A stretch of 32,981 nt of DNA from Methylomonas methanica (GTDB taxonomy: Bacteria; Pseudomonadota; Gammaproteobacteria; Methylococcales; Methylomonadaceae), in NCBI GenBank assembly GCA_001644045.1, contig LUUF01000082.1, positions 1 through 32,981 on the forward strand, written 5' to 3'. Below, in pieces: positions 8,501 through 17,112 of this stretch (its first letter is position 1; each line of letters starts with the position of its first letter). The position numbers and the translations under genes were made by a program. Below the pieces are notes generated by a model that had not been told where the DNA came from, did not search any database, and saw nothing but the letters and a program-made list of their open reading frames with translations.

Positions 8501-11500
8501 CGCCTCGTCGGGTTTGGTGTGCAAATGGTGAAGTTGCACATGGGCATGGGTCCAGGCCAAGGCCGACACTCGTTCCCAAGCCATCAGACTATGATATTTG
8601 TCGGCTAAATCCGCTGCGGCCTGTCGTGACGCGGCCACCAGTGTGGTGAAGGTCAAGTGCTCGGTGGCGCCGGCTGCGATTTTAACGCGGGTGCGTAAAC
8701 TGAATATCGGATCGAGCACCGAACCGACGGTGTTGCTTAACGGCCGGCCGTCCATCACCGCCAACGGCGCGCGCAGGGTTTGGCTGCGACCGATAAAACG
8801 CGCGCGGTCGGTTTCGTATTGCAAACCGTCACCGCTTTGCCTGTCAGCCAGCACATGCGCGGCCCAGAGTTGCGGGTCTTCGGCGGAGCGCTGCCGACGA
8901 TGCGCAAGCAAGGTGCGGGTTTGTGATAGATATTCGGTCTGCACAAACAAATTGGAAAACGCCGGATGGGCAATATCGGCCTGCGAGGTCGTCAGCACGA
9001 TTTCCGCATAAGACGTCACTTCGATTTCCCGCTCGTGCATGCTGTTATTGGTTAAGCTCAGCCGGCGAATTTCCGCGTCGTCTTCCGGTGACACGACGAT
9101 TTCGAGCGTGGTAACTATCGCACCGTCGGTACGGGTGATGCGGGCCCGATCTTCGACAAACACCACTTCATAGTGTTCGGGGATAGCCGTGGTCGGCTGA
9201 TAGCCGGCCGACCAAACCTGGCCGATATCGACATCGCGCAGATATAAATAACTGCCCCAGGCATCGCGGGTGGTGTCTTCGCGCCAACGGGTCACAGCCA
9301 GATTACGCCATTGGCTGTAACCGGAGCCGGCAGCGGTCATCATCACCGAGTAACGGCCATTGGATAGCAGCAGTGTAGAAGGCACGGCCGACATCGGCGA
9401 TGGCACCCGGCGCACCGGCGGTTGCACGGTTTCCTTCACATCGGACAGTTCCTGCAACAAGGGCAGCACGCTGGTATCGGCGCCGTGCGGAATGCGTTCC
9501 TGCAATAATAAATCCGCCGCCTGAATCAGCGCGGCGCGGTGAAAGCGATGCCGCATCGATCCGTCGTGCACCACATTCGCAAAAGCCACCAGCGACATAC
9601 CTTGATGATGCGCCATATAGCAACGCACCATCGCCACACGCTGACCTTCCGCCAAGCGGACGGGCGTGAAATCCAGCGCTTCGTAGAAACCATATCGCCC
9701 CAGCGCCCCTTCCCGTTCCAGACGGGCGAAGTTTTCCACGGCGGCATGCGGCAAATACATCGCCGCCAAGGCCGTCGCATACGGCGCTATCACCAATTCT
9801 TCACCCAAACCGCGCTTCATGCCCAGACCGGGCACGCCAAATGCCGAATATTGATAGGTCAAATACAAATCCCGACCATTGAACGCCGATTCGGACACAC
9901 CCCAGGGCACACCGCGCTCCTTGCCATAAGCGATCTGCCGCTTTACCACCAAACGGCAAGTCTGATCCAGCAGACTGTAGCGCGGGGTAAAGGTCACCAG
10001 CGACGGCATCAGATATTCGAACATCGATCCGGACCAGGACAGTAACACCGTACCATGGGCGACGCGCGTCACCCGCCGGCCCAAATGAAACCAATGGCTA
10101 CTGGGCACGTCGCGTTTGGCAATGGCGATAATACTGGACAGCCTGGCTTCGGAAGCCAGTAAGTCGTAATAACTGGGGTCGATAGCCCCTTCCGCGACCC
10201 GGTAACCGATGGCAAACATATGCCGGTTGGTATCGTATAAAAATCGAAAATCCATATCCCGGAACAAGCCTTCCAGGTGCTCGGCCATGAATTCAACGCG
10301 TTTATGCAAGGCTTTGGCTTGATCGCCAGCCCGGCGTAACAGCACAATCAGGGCTTTCTGAGCGGATGTAGCGGCTTCCGGCTGGGAATATTCCGCGTGA
10401 TCCGCCCAAATAGCATAACTGTCGGGCAGCTTGCATAGCGGCGTTTCCAGACCAAATTGCTGGCTTAGTTCGGCACTTTGCGAACAGAGTGACGGGTATT
10501 GCTCGGGAAAATGAATCCACGGAATCAACGTAGCGACATCGCGGGCATGCGAACGGATGTCATCGCATAAAAACCCAGCCCAAGCCAACACTTCGTTATC
10601 CTGGCTATCCCCGCGCTCGACGGCATGTGCATTAGCCAGGTCGAGCAAAGCGTTGGCGCAAACCGTCAACTGCTGCCACAGCACGCTCCACTCAGCTACA
10701 TCGACGGGGCGCCTGGCCAGCAGTTCGCCCAGTATGGCCATTTTTTGCCGAAGCTCCCGCAAGGTAACCGTCACGACGCGGCGGTCGTCGTTGATATTGG
10801 CCAACGCGTCTAGCAATAAACGATGCGTATCTGCCAATCCGAGCAAAGCGTTGTTTAAATCCAGCGGCCGGCTTGCCATTTCCCGGCAGGCTTGTGCCAA
10901 CGTCAGTAAATGGCCGGCCAGATTACCGCTATCGACGGTGGACACGTAGCGCGGTTCCAGCATCTGCAAAGTGCGGGTGTCGTACCAGTTATAAAAATGC
11001 CCGTGCAGTTTTGGTAAATCGGTCAGGGTTGCCAGCGTGGCTTCCAGGCGCTCGACGGTGTCGGTCAACCCCAACCAACCGAAATCCCGCGCGGACACCA
11101 CCGACAGCAAATAAAGCCCGAAATTGGTCGGCGAACTGCGATGAGCGATAACGGCTTGCGGATCTTCCTGAAAATTATCCGGCGGCAGATAGTGTTCTTC
11201 GGCGGTGACAAAGGTGGTAAAAAACCGCCAAATGCGCCGGCCATATATGCGCAATTGTGCGCTATCGGCCAGCAGCAACGCTTCGGCACTATCGATTTTG
11301 GGCGGCAGACTCAAGGCCCGCGCCACCACCGGCGCCAGCCACCACAGCAATAAAAACGGCGCGGCCGCGACAATCGCGTCCGGGTTAAACAGCACCACCA
11401 ACGCGCCGGCCCCAAACACCACAGAAGACGAATGACTAAGCGGGCGAATCAAGTTTTTCAACGCGTGCCCTGCCCCGGCCTTGGCCTGCAACGCGGTCAC

Positions 11501-14245
11501 CCATTTCAGCAATTTGCGGCGGGTGATGAACAATCGCACCAACGTAGTGACGATAGCGTCGGTCATCAACCAGGCTTGTTGCGCCAACAGCGTCAGTGCT
11601 ACCAGACTATTGCACAGCGCCCAGGCCACGTTCTCCAGCGCACCGCGCAGATGCGTGGCAAAAGAAATACCGCGCCGGGGCGCGGTAAAACCGGCGGTGA
11701 AGGCTAATATGGCCGGAAAAGCCAATGCCGTCAGCACAAAACCGATCAAGGTCAATAACGGCGCATGCGGCATGGCCCAGCTTGCCACCAAGGCGGAAAA
11801 CGCCGCCGGTGCCGACAGCGAGCGGCGCAAATTATCCAGCATTTTCCAGCGGCCTATCATGGGCATACCCTTGCCCAGTTGACCGAAAATCCAGGGTAGC
11901 AACTGCCAATCGCCGCGCGCCCAACGGTGTCCGCGTGAGTCGGCAACACCGGTATGCGACGGAAATTCCTCGAAAAACTCTATATCGCTGACCAAGCCGC
12001 AACGTACGTAAACGCTCTCGAATAAATCGTGACTAAGCTGAGTGTTATCCGGCACCCGCCCGGCCAGCGCTGCTTCAAAACTATCTACGTGATACAAGCC
12101 CTTGCCGCTGTAGGTACCCAACCCGAATAGGTCCTGATATAGCTCGGATACCGAGCTGGAATAAGCATCGGTGCCGGACGCCCCGGCAAATATCTGGTGA
12201 AACATCGAACGTTCCTGGCGTTGCGGCAAGGTCGGCGTGACTCTGGGCTGCAAGATGCCGTAACCATCGATAATAGTTTGGCTGGCGACATCGAAGACTG
12301 GCTTATTCAGCGGATGCGCCGCTACCCCGACCAGTTGCGCGACCACACCCATCGGCAATTTGGTGTCGGCATCCAAGGTAACCACGTAGCAAATGCCGGC
12401 CGGCGCGGCGGCGGGTTGACCGGCTATAGGCAAGAATGAGGTATCGGTGGCGCCGCGCAGCAGGCGATTGAATTCCTGCAATTTGCCGCGTTTACGCTCC
12501 CAACCCATCCATTTGCCTTCGCTGGCGTTCCACAAGCGTTTGCGGTGAAACACAAAAAAGCGTTGCTCGCCGTACTTGGCGTTCAAGGCGTTGATCGCAC
12601 CAATTGCCACACTCAACAGCTTGTCGTCGTTGGGCTGAGTTTCCTGCTCCGCATCCGCCCAGTCCGACAATAGCGCAAAGCGCACCGCGCCGTCCGGGTT
12701 GGCCAGATAGCGGATTTCCATTTGCTCGACTTGCTGCCTTACCCCGGCTTCGCCGACAAACATGGTCGGCACTACCACAAAGGTGCTCAGTGCTTCCGGT
12801 ACGCCGTCTTTCAGTTCCAGGCGCGGCAAATGATTGGGCGGCAGGCCGGCCACAATAAAATGATTCAGCAGGCCAACGGCAATATCCGATGCCGGAAATA
12901 CCAACACCAAAGCTAGCAACGCCAACTGAAAACCGTTCAATCCGGCGGCGCCGGATGCGCTCAACGGCAAGGCCAGTAAACACAGCGTCATTAATCCCAG
13001 ACTGCCGACATAGGCCAGTCCGGCATGACTGACATAGGTGCGCAATAGCCTTTGTTTGAAGGGCGAACGGTAATGCACTTTTGCTTCGAAAGCATAACGG
13101 CCAGCACCTATCAGATAATATCCCGGCTCCATTTGCCGTTCGTCGCCACAATCTTGATCGATGGCAACTTGTACTTCGGCAATTGCCAACCTTGCAATCT
13201 CGACTTCCGATACCGGCGAACGTTTGGCCAGTTCTTCTATGGCATGCCGGTAGCGGTCGCGCGTCAAAAAATCCATGGCCGCGTAACCGTCGTGCGCGCG
13301 CAAACAGGCATCCGCCAGACTAACGTCCTCGACAAATTGTGGCCAATCGAACGCCGAGATGGCGCGCATGCTGGTGATGATGTTACGCACCGTCATGTTG
13401 TCGGCGATTTGCGCGGCATGTTCCCGGTGCACGATGTCGTCCAGGCTCAGGCCTTGCTCTCCGAGCCAGTCGCTGAGAAATTTCAAAGACAGTGCTATTG
13501 CCGGATGCGGGTCGTGCGAGCGCTGCAAAATCTGCACGGCGTAGGCTTGGCGCAACGGTTCGGCCGGTAACACGCCGGCCGGAATCGCCGGATCCGGGCT
13601 ATCGCTGCGGGCGACGGTTTGTTCGACATGATCCACAAACTCATCCGCCAAGCGCCGGCCGTTTTGCGAACGCATGATGCTGACAGCCAACCGCCGCAGA
13701 TTTTCGACCAGCAATACCCGCAGCGTAATCGGAATGGCCCACAGTTCGCCCAGGGTCAGCGGCTCGACGCTTTGATAGGCTTTTACGAACAAGATCAGCA
13801 AGTCCGGCGCGAAGCGGCTGTCGGTATGCGCCGCCAAGGCCCAGGCGATGCCGTAAACGCGCGGATAGCCAGCCAACACGCCCTCGGCCAGTTTGGGTAG
13901 TTCTCGCGAATAGCTTTCCGGCAGATCGACATGAATGTCGCTGACCTGTTCTTCGATGACGTGAAAATTATCCAGCAGCCATTCCGCCGCTGGCGTGATG
14001 GCATGCTGCTCGCGCACTGCCCTGGCGACGGCTTTATAAGCTTCCAGTAATACCAGGGCATTCTCGCGCACCCGAGGAATGAGTTTGTGGCCTTTCTTCA
14101 GCGTGGTGATTTTTTGGGCTTTTGCCAGGCTGACCGCGTGCTGTTCCAGTCGCTCGGTATTGAATAATTCAAATCGAATCGGCGCTTCCTCGCCACCGGG
14201 ATGCTCGCTTCTAACATGCCGCCGTTGTTCTCGCCGCTTGGCCAT
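5543..14245 (-). CDS. ndvB: Cyclic beta-1,2-glucan synthase (NdvB/ChvB type)
   Basis: A single 2,900-codon frame, about the size of rhizobial NdvB/ChvB. Family knowledge: this inner-membrane enzyme uses UDP-glucose to start, elongate and cyclise beta-1,2-glucan, which is then exported to the periplasm for osmotic adaptation. Seen here: an N-terminal region (1-400); transmembrane helices at about 405-470, 810-890 and 937-975; a GT84 transferase domain at about 490-800, with a DAD metal-binding motif (TLDADTKLPMG, about 627); a glycoamylase-like domain around 1350-1560 (VPWGVSESAFNG); two GH94/GH36-like beta-sandwich regions (about 1610-1900 and 2090-2300); and a C-terminal GH94 phosphorylase domain with the acidic motif GSGDWNDGMN near 2578. 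The start at 14245 gives MAKRREQRR. No NdvA-type ABC exporter gene adjoins it. No frameshift seen over 8.7 kb. Confidence 0.93.
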   Translation of the reverse strand: MAKRREQRRHVRSEHPGGEEAPIRFELFNTERLEQHAVSLAKAQKITTLKKGHKLIPRVRENALVLLEAYKAVARAVREQHAITPAAEWLLDNFHVIEEQVSDIHVDLPESYSRELPKLAEGVLAGYPRVYGIAWALAAHTDSRFAPDLLILFVKAYQSVEPLTLGELWAIPITLRVLLVENLRRLAVSIMRSQNGRRLADEFVDHVEQTVARSDSPDPAIPAGVLPAEPLRQAYAVQILQRSHDPHPAIALSLKFLSDWLGEQGLSLDDIVHREHAAQIADNMTVRNIITSMRAISAFDWPQFVEDVSLADACLRAHDGYAAMDFLTRDRYRHAIEELAKRSPVSEVEIARLAIAEVQVAIDQDCGDERQMEPGYYLIGAGRYAFEAKVHYRSPFKQRLLRTYVSHAGLAYVGSLGLMTLCLLALPLSASGAAGLNGFQLALLALVLVFPASDIAVGLLNHFIVAGLPPNHLPRLELKDGVPEALSTFVVVPTMFVGEAGVRQQVEQMEIRYLANPDGAVRFALLSDWADAEQETQPNDDKLLSVAIGAINALNAKYGEQRFFVFHRKRLWNASEGKWMGWERKRGKLQEFNRLLRGATDTSFLPIAGQPAAAPAGICYVVTLDADTKLPMGVVAQLVGVAAHPLNKPVFDVASQTIIDGYGILQPRVTPTLPQRQERSMFHQIFAGASGTDAYSSSVSELYQDLFGLGTYSGKGLYHVDSFEAALAGRVPDNTQLSHDLFESVYVRCGLVSDIEFFEEFPSHTGVADSRGHRWARGDWQLLPWIFGQLGKGMPMIGRWKMLDNLRRSLSAPAAFSALVASWAMPHAPLLTLIGFVLTALAFPAILAFTAGFTAPRRGISFATHLRGALENVAWALCNSLVALTLLAQQAWLMTDAIVTTLVRLFITRRKLLKWVTALQAKAGAGHALKNLIRPLSHSSSVVFGAGALVVLFNPDAIVAAAPFLLLWWLAPVVARALSLPPKIDSAEALLLADSAQLRIYGRRIWRFFTTFVTAEEHYLPPDNFQEDPQAVIAHRSSPTNFGLYLLSVVSARDFGWLGLTDTVERLEATLATLTDLPKLHGHFYNWYDTRTLQMLEPRYVSTVDSGNLAGHLLTLAQACREMASRPLDLNNALLGLADTHRLLLDALANINDDRRVVTVTLRELRQKMAILGELLARRPVDVAEWSVLWQQLTVCANALLDLANAHAVERGDSQDNEVLAWAGFLCDDIRSHARDVATLIPWIHFPEQYPSLCSQSAELSQQFGLETPLCKLPDSYAIWADHAEYSQPEAATSAQKALIVLLRRAGDQAKALHKRVEFMAEHLEGLFRDMDFRFLYDTNRHMFAIGYRVAEGAIDPSYYDLLASEARLSSIIAIAKRDVPSSHWFHLGRRVTRVAHGTVLLSWSGSMFEYLMPSLVTFTPRYSLLDQTCRLVVKRQIAYGKERGVPWGVSESAFNGRDLYLTYQYSAFGVPGLGMKRGLGEELVIAPYATALAAMYLPHAAVENFARLEREGALGRYGFYEALDFTPVRLAEGQRVAMVRCYMAHHQGMSLVAFANVVHDGSMRHRFHRAALIQAADLLLQERIPHGADTSVLPLLQELSDVKETVQPPVRRVPSPMSAVPSTLLLSNGRYSVMMTAAGSGYSQWRNLAVTRWREDTTRDAWGSYLYLRDVDIGQVWSAGYQPTTAIPEHYEVVFVEDRARITRTDGAIVTTLEIVVSPEDDAEIRRLSLTNNSMHEREIEVTSYAEIVLTTSQADIAHPAFSNLFVQTEYLSQTRTLLAHRRQRSAEDPQLWAAHVLADRQSGDGLQYETDRARFIGRSQTLRAPLAVMDGRPLSNTVGSVLDPIFSLRTRVKIAAGATEHLTFTTLVAASRQAAADLADKYHSLMAWERVSALAWTHAHVQLHHLHTKPDEAQLFQMLANRLLYTDPSLRPAGKLLQMNTLNVASLWRFGISGDKPILLLRVGEQEDRAIVEQLLRAHEYWRIKGLAVDLLILNEKEVSYVEDLQNLLETLVRENQARSTSSEHEQHGAIFVLQGRLLSMDERRLLQTAARAMLVGNRGTLAEQLLRHPRPAMPFIAKQPLLPPAIEAPTLAVPPLEFFNGLGGFAEDGREYVIVLDKGQSTPAPWVNVIANPEFGFTVSELGSGCTWCGNSRENQLTPWSNDPVGDAPGEVFYIRDDETNELWTPTALPIRIDNASYLIRHGQGYSRFEHHSHGIHSELLQFVSKDDPVKISSLTLTNVSGRRRRLSVTAYLEWVLGASRSVTAPHIVTELDPETGAMLAYNPWDQEFGERVAFADLAGRQTAWTANRSEFLGRNGSLDAPSGLLNRKPLKNRVGAGMDPCAVLQTSIELAPDEKIEIVFLLGQGQDKPHAAELIRRHRMLEVDATFAEVTQSWQTILGKVQVKTPDRELDVLLNSWLLYQTVSCRMWARAAFYQVGGAFGFRDQLQDSMALAVSRPDLMREHILRAAARQFEAGDVQHWWHPPSGRGVRTRFSDDRVWLPFVVAHYLKVSGDNAVLEELLPFLEGPELAAEQDDAYFHPTETSREASLFEHCARTLDLSLATGAHGLPLIGSGDWNDGMNRVGNRGQGESIWLAWFLIKTLTDFADIAETRGDNERAERWLEHAGQLRIAVEAEGWDGAWYRRAYFDDGSPLGSATNAECRIDSIAQSWGIISGAADPERARRAMESVREYLVRYGDDLILLFTPPFDKTERDPGYIKSYPPGIRENGGQYTHAAIWSVIAYAMLGEGDQAAELLRMLNPIKRTTSRTGIYAYKVEPYVLAADIYSEAPHARRGGWTWYTGASGWFYRAGLESILGLQLRGDRLLFEPCIPRAWQSYSMTYRHGASVYHVSIENPNGATRGIASLALDGVAQMPGDGIRLMDDGKPHQVLVVLGS

Positions 14246-14383
14246 GGATTAATGCTCCGTTCTGATGAGTGTGGTCGACAATCGCCTATCGACGACGTTG
14301 ATTGGTTCCTCGCGGGGAGGCTGTTGGCAAAGACCGGTTGGGCCGACGCTAATCCAACCCAACGTTTCTGCGGAGAGGTGTAA

Positions 14384-14542
14384 CTAGATTCTGCCGAGTA
14401 CCAGCAGAATCAAGATGATGACCAGCACCAAACCTAAGCCGCCGCTGGGACCATAGCCCCAAGAACGACTGTGCGGCCAAACCGGGATTACGCCCATCAG
14501 CATCAGGATCAGTACGATGAGTATCAGTGTGCTAAGCGACAT
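14384..14542 (-). CDS. DUF3309-family small membrane peptide
   Basis: A 52-residue gene starting at ATG 14542 and ending with TAG at 14384-14386, preceded by AGGAGCGCTACC. The peptide starts MSLSTLILIVLILMLMGVIP, has a central VWPHSRSWGYGPSGGLGLV and ends in a second hydrophobic helix LVIILILLVLGRI. The PxWPxSRxWGYGPSGGLGL core is the DUF3309 signature. Two transmembrane helices; the function is unknown. It follows the DUF3096 gene by 69 bp in the same direction and probably shares its promoter and box. Confidence 0.85.
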   Translation of the reverse strand: MSLSTLILIVLILMLMGVIPVWPHSRSWGYGPSGGLGLVLVIILILLVLGRI

Positions 14543-14611
14543 GGTAGCGCTCCTTGTGAAGTGCGAACGATAAAATGAAACCGTGCAAACGGTTTGGGAT
14601 TAGCACGCCGC

Positions 14612-14743
14612 TCAACGGTGTATCAGTCCCAATACCCCCACGACGATCAAATAGACCGCCACGAAATAATTCAGGAACCGGGGCACTACTAAAATCAAGA
14701 TGCCGATCACCAGGGCCAGTAAGGGTTCGATTGCCAGATTCAT
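14612..14743 (-). CDS. DUF3096-family small membrane peptide
   Basis: A 43-residue peptide from ATG 14743: MNLAIEPLLALVIGILILVV, then PRFLNYFVAVYLIVVGVLGL and IHR. Two hydrophobic helices separated by PRFLNYFVA match DUF3096. GGAGG lies 8 bases before the ATG, a near-perfect ribosome-binding site. A strong box copy at 14800-14815 lies only 57 bp upstream. The biological role is unknown; such peptides are repeatedly found with CsbD/Lmo0937-type stress genes. Confidence 0.85.
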   Translation of the reverse strand: MNLAIEPLLALVIGILILVVPRFLNYFVAVYLIVVGVLGLIHR

Positions 14744-14799
14744 GATAAACCTCCGCGAATAGTGGAGATTGCAGCTTATCTGTGGGAGGACTTTTAGTC

Positions 14800-14815
14800 T
14801 GTACGCTATCGCACA
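14800..14815 (-). promoter_or_regulatory. Operator-like box, TGTGCG-ATAG-CGTACA-GAC
   Basis: Essentially the consensus: both halves perfectly inverted apart from G/A wobble, with GAC facing the DUF3096 gene 57 bp away. The shortest box-to-start distance in the window. Confidence 0.65.
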
Positions 14816-14820
14816 CACCT

Positions 14821-15124
14821 GTTTTGACGCACTGCCTTTAACAGGCTATGCAGTAGACGTGAAAATTACTAAGGGAAAGACTGACCACTATTTGACAGGT
14901 AAAATCCCGATACCGATGTCGCCTAGGAAGCGCCGGCACATCGCGGCTTAGTGTTTGGTTTGTCGAGGACGCGATCGTCAAATTTCGCCCCCAAGCCGCT
15001 CTTGATCAACTCCAATAACGAATGACCGTTATCGACACTTTCTGAAACATTCGACCTGTCTTAACTATTACTTAAATCTTGATCATTTACACTGTTGACC
15101 GGATGAATAAATTTAAAGGTCAAC
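14821..15124. other. Intergenic region before the two-component/efflux operon
   Basis: About 300 bp with no gene I can support. The minus strand has a 45-codon open stretch (about 14918-15057) without a start codon. The right end carries the CTTAA direct repeat and presumably the operon promoter. Confidence 0.5.
15060..15075 (+). promoter_or_regulatory. PmrA/QseB-type direct repeat CTTAAC-N5-CTTAAA
   Basis: CTTAA at 15060-15064 and again at 15071-15075, with 11-bp periodicity, 50-65 bp before the response-regulator ATG. OmpR-family regulators of the PmrA/QseB group bind such head-to-tail half sites one helical turn apart, so this is a plausible autoregulatory site. Confidence 0.55.
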
Positions 15125-15790
15125 ATGCGTTTGTTATTAGCGGAAGACGATCCGATGATCGGCCAGTCGATCCGGGATGGATTGCAGTTGGATGGCTTCG
15201 TGCTCGATTGGGTACAGGACGGCGAACAAGCCGAACAAGCCCTATCTCATGCGGCGAGCGAATACGCTTTATTGTTGCTCGATTTAGGGCTTCCGCGCCT
15301 ATCCGGCCAGGAGCTGCTGGTCGAACTTCGTAAATCCGGCAACGCCATCCCGGTGTTAATCCTAACAGCACGCGATGGGCTAAGTGATCGAGTCGCCGGT
15401 CTCAATAGCGGCGCCGACGATTATCTAGTCAAACCTTTTGCCTTGGAAGAACTCGTTGCCCGTATTCACGCGCTGGTACGTCGAAGTGCCGGACGCGGCA
15501 CGTCAGACATTGAATACGGCGCCTTGCGCATTAACCCGCTGAGTCACGAGGCCTGGTTACGCGACACCGTAATCGACTTATCCGCCCGCGAGTTCGCATT
15601 GCTGCATGCTTTGATGGAGCACCCGAGCGCTGTACTGTCCCGCTCGCAATTGGAAGAGCGTCTCTATGGATGGGGCCAGGAAGTGGCGAGTAATGCGGTC
15701 GATGTCCACCTGCACAATCTGCGCCGCAAACTCGGTGCTGACATTATTTTTAATGTCCGTGGCGTTGGTTTTAAAGTGGTGAAGCCATGA
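15125..15790 (+). CDS. OmpR-family response regulator (QseB/PmrA-like)
   Basis: A 221-residue regulator. The receiver domain (1-115) shows the acidic pair in LLLAEDDPMIG, phospho-acceptor Asp53 (LLLLDLGLP), Thr81 (LILTARD) and Lys103 (DDYLVKPF). The C-terminal winged-helix DNA-binding domain (about 125-221) has SAREFALLHALMEHPSAVLS and the recognition region SNAVDVHLHNLRRKLG. Closest in style to the QseB/PmrA/TctD group. The ATG at 15125 has AAGGTC upstream. It overlaps the kinase start by 4 bp (ATGA) and is the first gene of a five-gene efflux operon, so it probably controls this operon and itself through the CTTAA repeat. Confidence 0.92.
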   Translation: MRLLLAEDDPMIGQSIRDGLQLDGFVLDWVQDGEQAEQALSHAASEYALLLLDLGLPRLSGQELLVELRKSGNAIPVLILTARDGLSDRVAGLNSGADDYLVKPFALEELVARIHALVRRSAGRGTSDIEYGALRINPLSHEAWLRDTVIDLSAREFALLHALMEHPSAVLSRSQLEERLYGWGQEVASNAVDVHLHNLRRKLGADIIFNVRGVGFKVVKP

Positions 15791-17112
15791 ATACATCTAT
15801 TCGCAAACGGCTAACCTATCGGTTAATACCCGTCTTGCTGGTTGCCGGTATCACGTTTGCAGTGCCGACTTGGCTGAACGTTCACGAAGAAATTGACGAA
15901 CTGTTCGACAAGGTGTTGCGTGAAGCGGCTTACTCTTTGTCCCATTCAAACGTCTCGCAAGATGTTAAACCCAACACAAGCGGCTCTGCGTCGGACAGCG
16001 ATGGCATTGATTTAGTCAGTCAGATCCGTGGCCCGGACGGTCGAGTTCTGTTTCGATCCCATTCGTTTTCGCCATTACCGCAAGGCGGAAAACTGGGATA
16101 CGACACGCTTAACTGGCAGAACCAAGACTGGCGAGTATTTAATTTAAAAACCGAAAGTGGATTTGTCCAGGTCGCGCAAACGACGCAAGAACGCCGTGAA
16201 ACCGCCAACGAAGTTGCCTTGCATTTATTGACGCCTTTACTGATTTTACTGCCGGGACTGGCGTTATTGGTTGGCTGGGCAATTGGTCGCGGTTTAGCGC
16301 CATTGGCTCATGTGGCTGAAGCTGTGGCGTGTCGCAATCCTCATTCATTAGATCCGATCCCTAATAACGACTTACCGGAAGAAGTTAGCATCTTAGTCAG
16401 CGCAATAAACGCGCTGCTGAGTCAATTGGATCAGGCACTGGCGGCGCAGCGCCAGTTTACCGCCGATGCCGCGCACGAACTTCGTAGTCCGCTCACTGCG
16501 CTGTCCTTGCAGGCACAACTGGCCGAGCGTGCCATTGAACCCGCTCAGCGTGCTCTAGCTATGCAAACCTTACGGCAAGGTATAGCCCGTGCCAGTCATC
16601 TGGTTCAGCAATTGCTGATCTTGGCTCGCCTCGATCCGGAGGCTGGCGATTATCCGCTCACGCCGCTATTTTTGGATGATTTGGCGCTGAACGTGGTAGC
16701 CGATTTTGCCCCGCAAGCCGCCAATCGCCACATCGATCTCGGCCTGTCGCGCGCGGATCATGTCATGGTTGCCGGTGCCGAAGAGGCGCTGCGCATTCTG
16801 CTAAGCAATCTGCTCGATAACGCCATCCGTTATTCACCGGCTGACGCACGGATTGACGTCAGTGTCACCGCCGAAGCCACTGCGATTCGTCTGGAAGTCA
16901 ACGACACCGGCCCTGGTATTGCCTTGGATAAGCGGAATCGCGTGTTCGACCGATTCTACCGGGTATTGAACAGCGCCGAATCCGGCAGTGGTCTTGGCTT
17001 ATCTATCGCGCGGCGAATTGCCGAGCAGCATCAGGCGGATATTAGACTGACCGATGGGGATGGCGGCGTTGGTCTCAAGGTGATCGTGACATTCCCGGAG
17101 ACCAGCGCATGA
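15787..17112 (+). CDS. Sensor histidine kinase (QseC-like)
   Basis: A 441-residue membrane kinase. TM1 lies at about residues 13-28, a periplasmic sensor of about 115 residues follows, TM2 is at about 148-168 (LLILLPGLALLVGWAIG) and then a HAMP-like linker. The HisKA helix carries His230 in FTADAAHELRSPLTALSLQ. The ATP-binding part has the N box (LLSNLLDNAIRYSP), G1 (DTGPGIA) and G2 (GSGLGLSIARRIAEQH). All catalytic boxes look intact. It shares ATGA overlaps with the regulator before it and the TolC-like gene after it. The ligand is unknown; the sensor domain has no obvious His/Met/Cys metal cluster. Confidence 0.92.
   Translation: MNTSIRKRLTYRLIPVLLVAGITFAVPTWLNVHEEIDELFDKVLREAAYSLSHSNVSQDVKPNTSGSASDSDGIDLVSQIRGPDGRVLFRSHSFSPLPQGGKLGYDTLNWQNQDWRVFNLKTESGFVQVAQTTQERRETANEVALHLLTPLLILLPGLALLVGWAIGRGLAPLAHVAEAVACRNPHSLDPIPNNDLPEEVSILVSAINALLSQLDQALAAQRQFTADAAHELRSPLTALSLQAQLAERAIEPAQRALAMQTLRQGIARASHLVQQLLILARLDPEAGDYPLTPLFLDDLALNVVADFAPQAANRHIDLGLSRADHVMVAGAEEALRILLSNLLDNAIRYSPADARIDVSVTAEATAIRLEVNDTGPGIALDKRNRVFDRFYRVLNSAESGSGLGLSIARRIAEQHQADIRLTDGDGGVGLKVIVTFPETSA

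Noticed and set aside
9539..10045. 168-codon plus-strand open frame opposite the glucan synthase
   Set aside because: Antisense shadow: His/Arg/Gln-rich, no ribosome-binding site, no domain.
12492..13151. 219-codon open frame on the minus strand, inside the glucan synthase gene
   Set aside because: Shifted frame of the real gene: Arg/Cys-rich composition, no domain, and the in-frame NdvB protein is continuous here.
14918..15057. 45-codon open stretch on the minus strand (reads ...NGHSLLELIKSGLGAKFDD...)
   Set aside because: No start codon, bounded by stops, no family match; at most a remnant.
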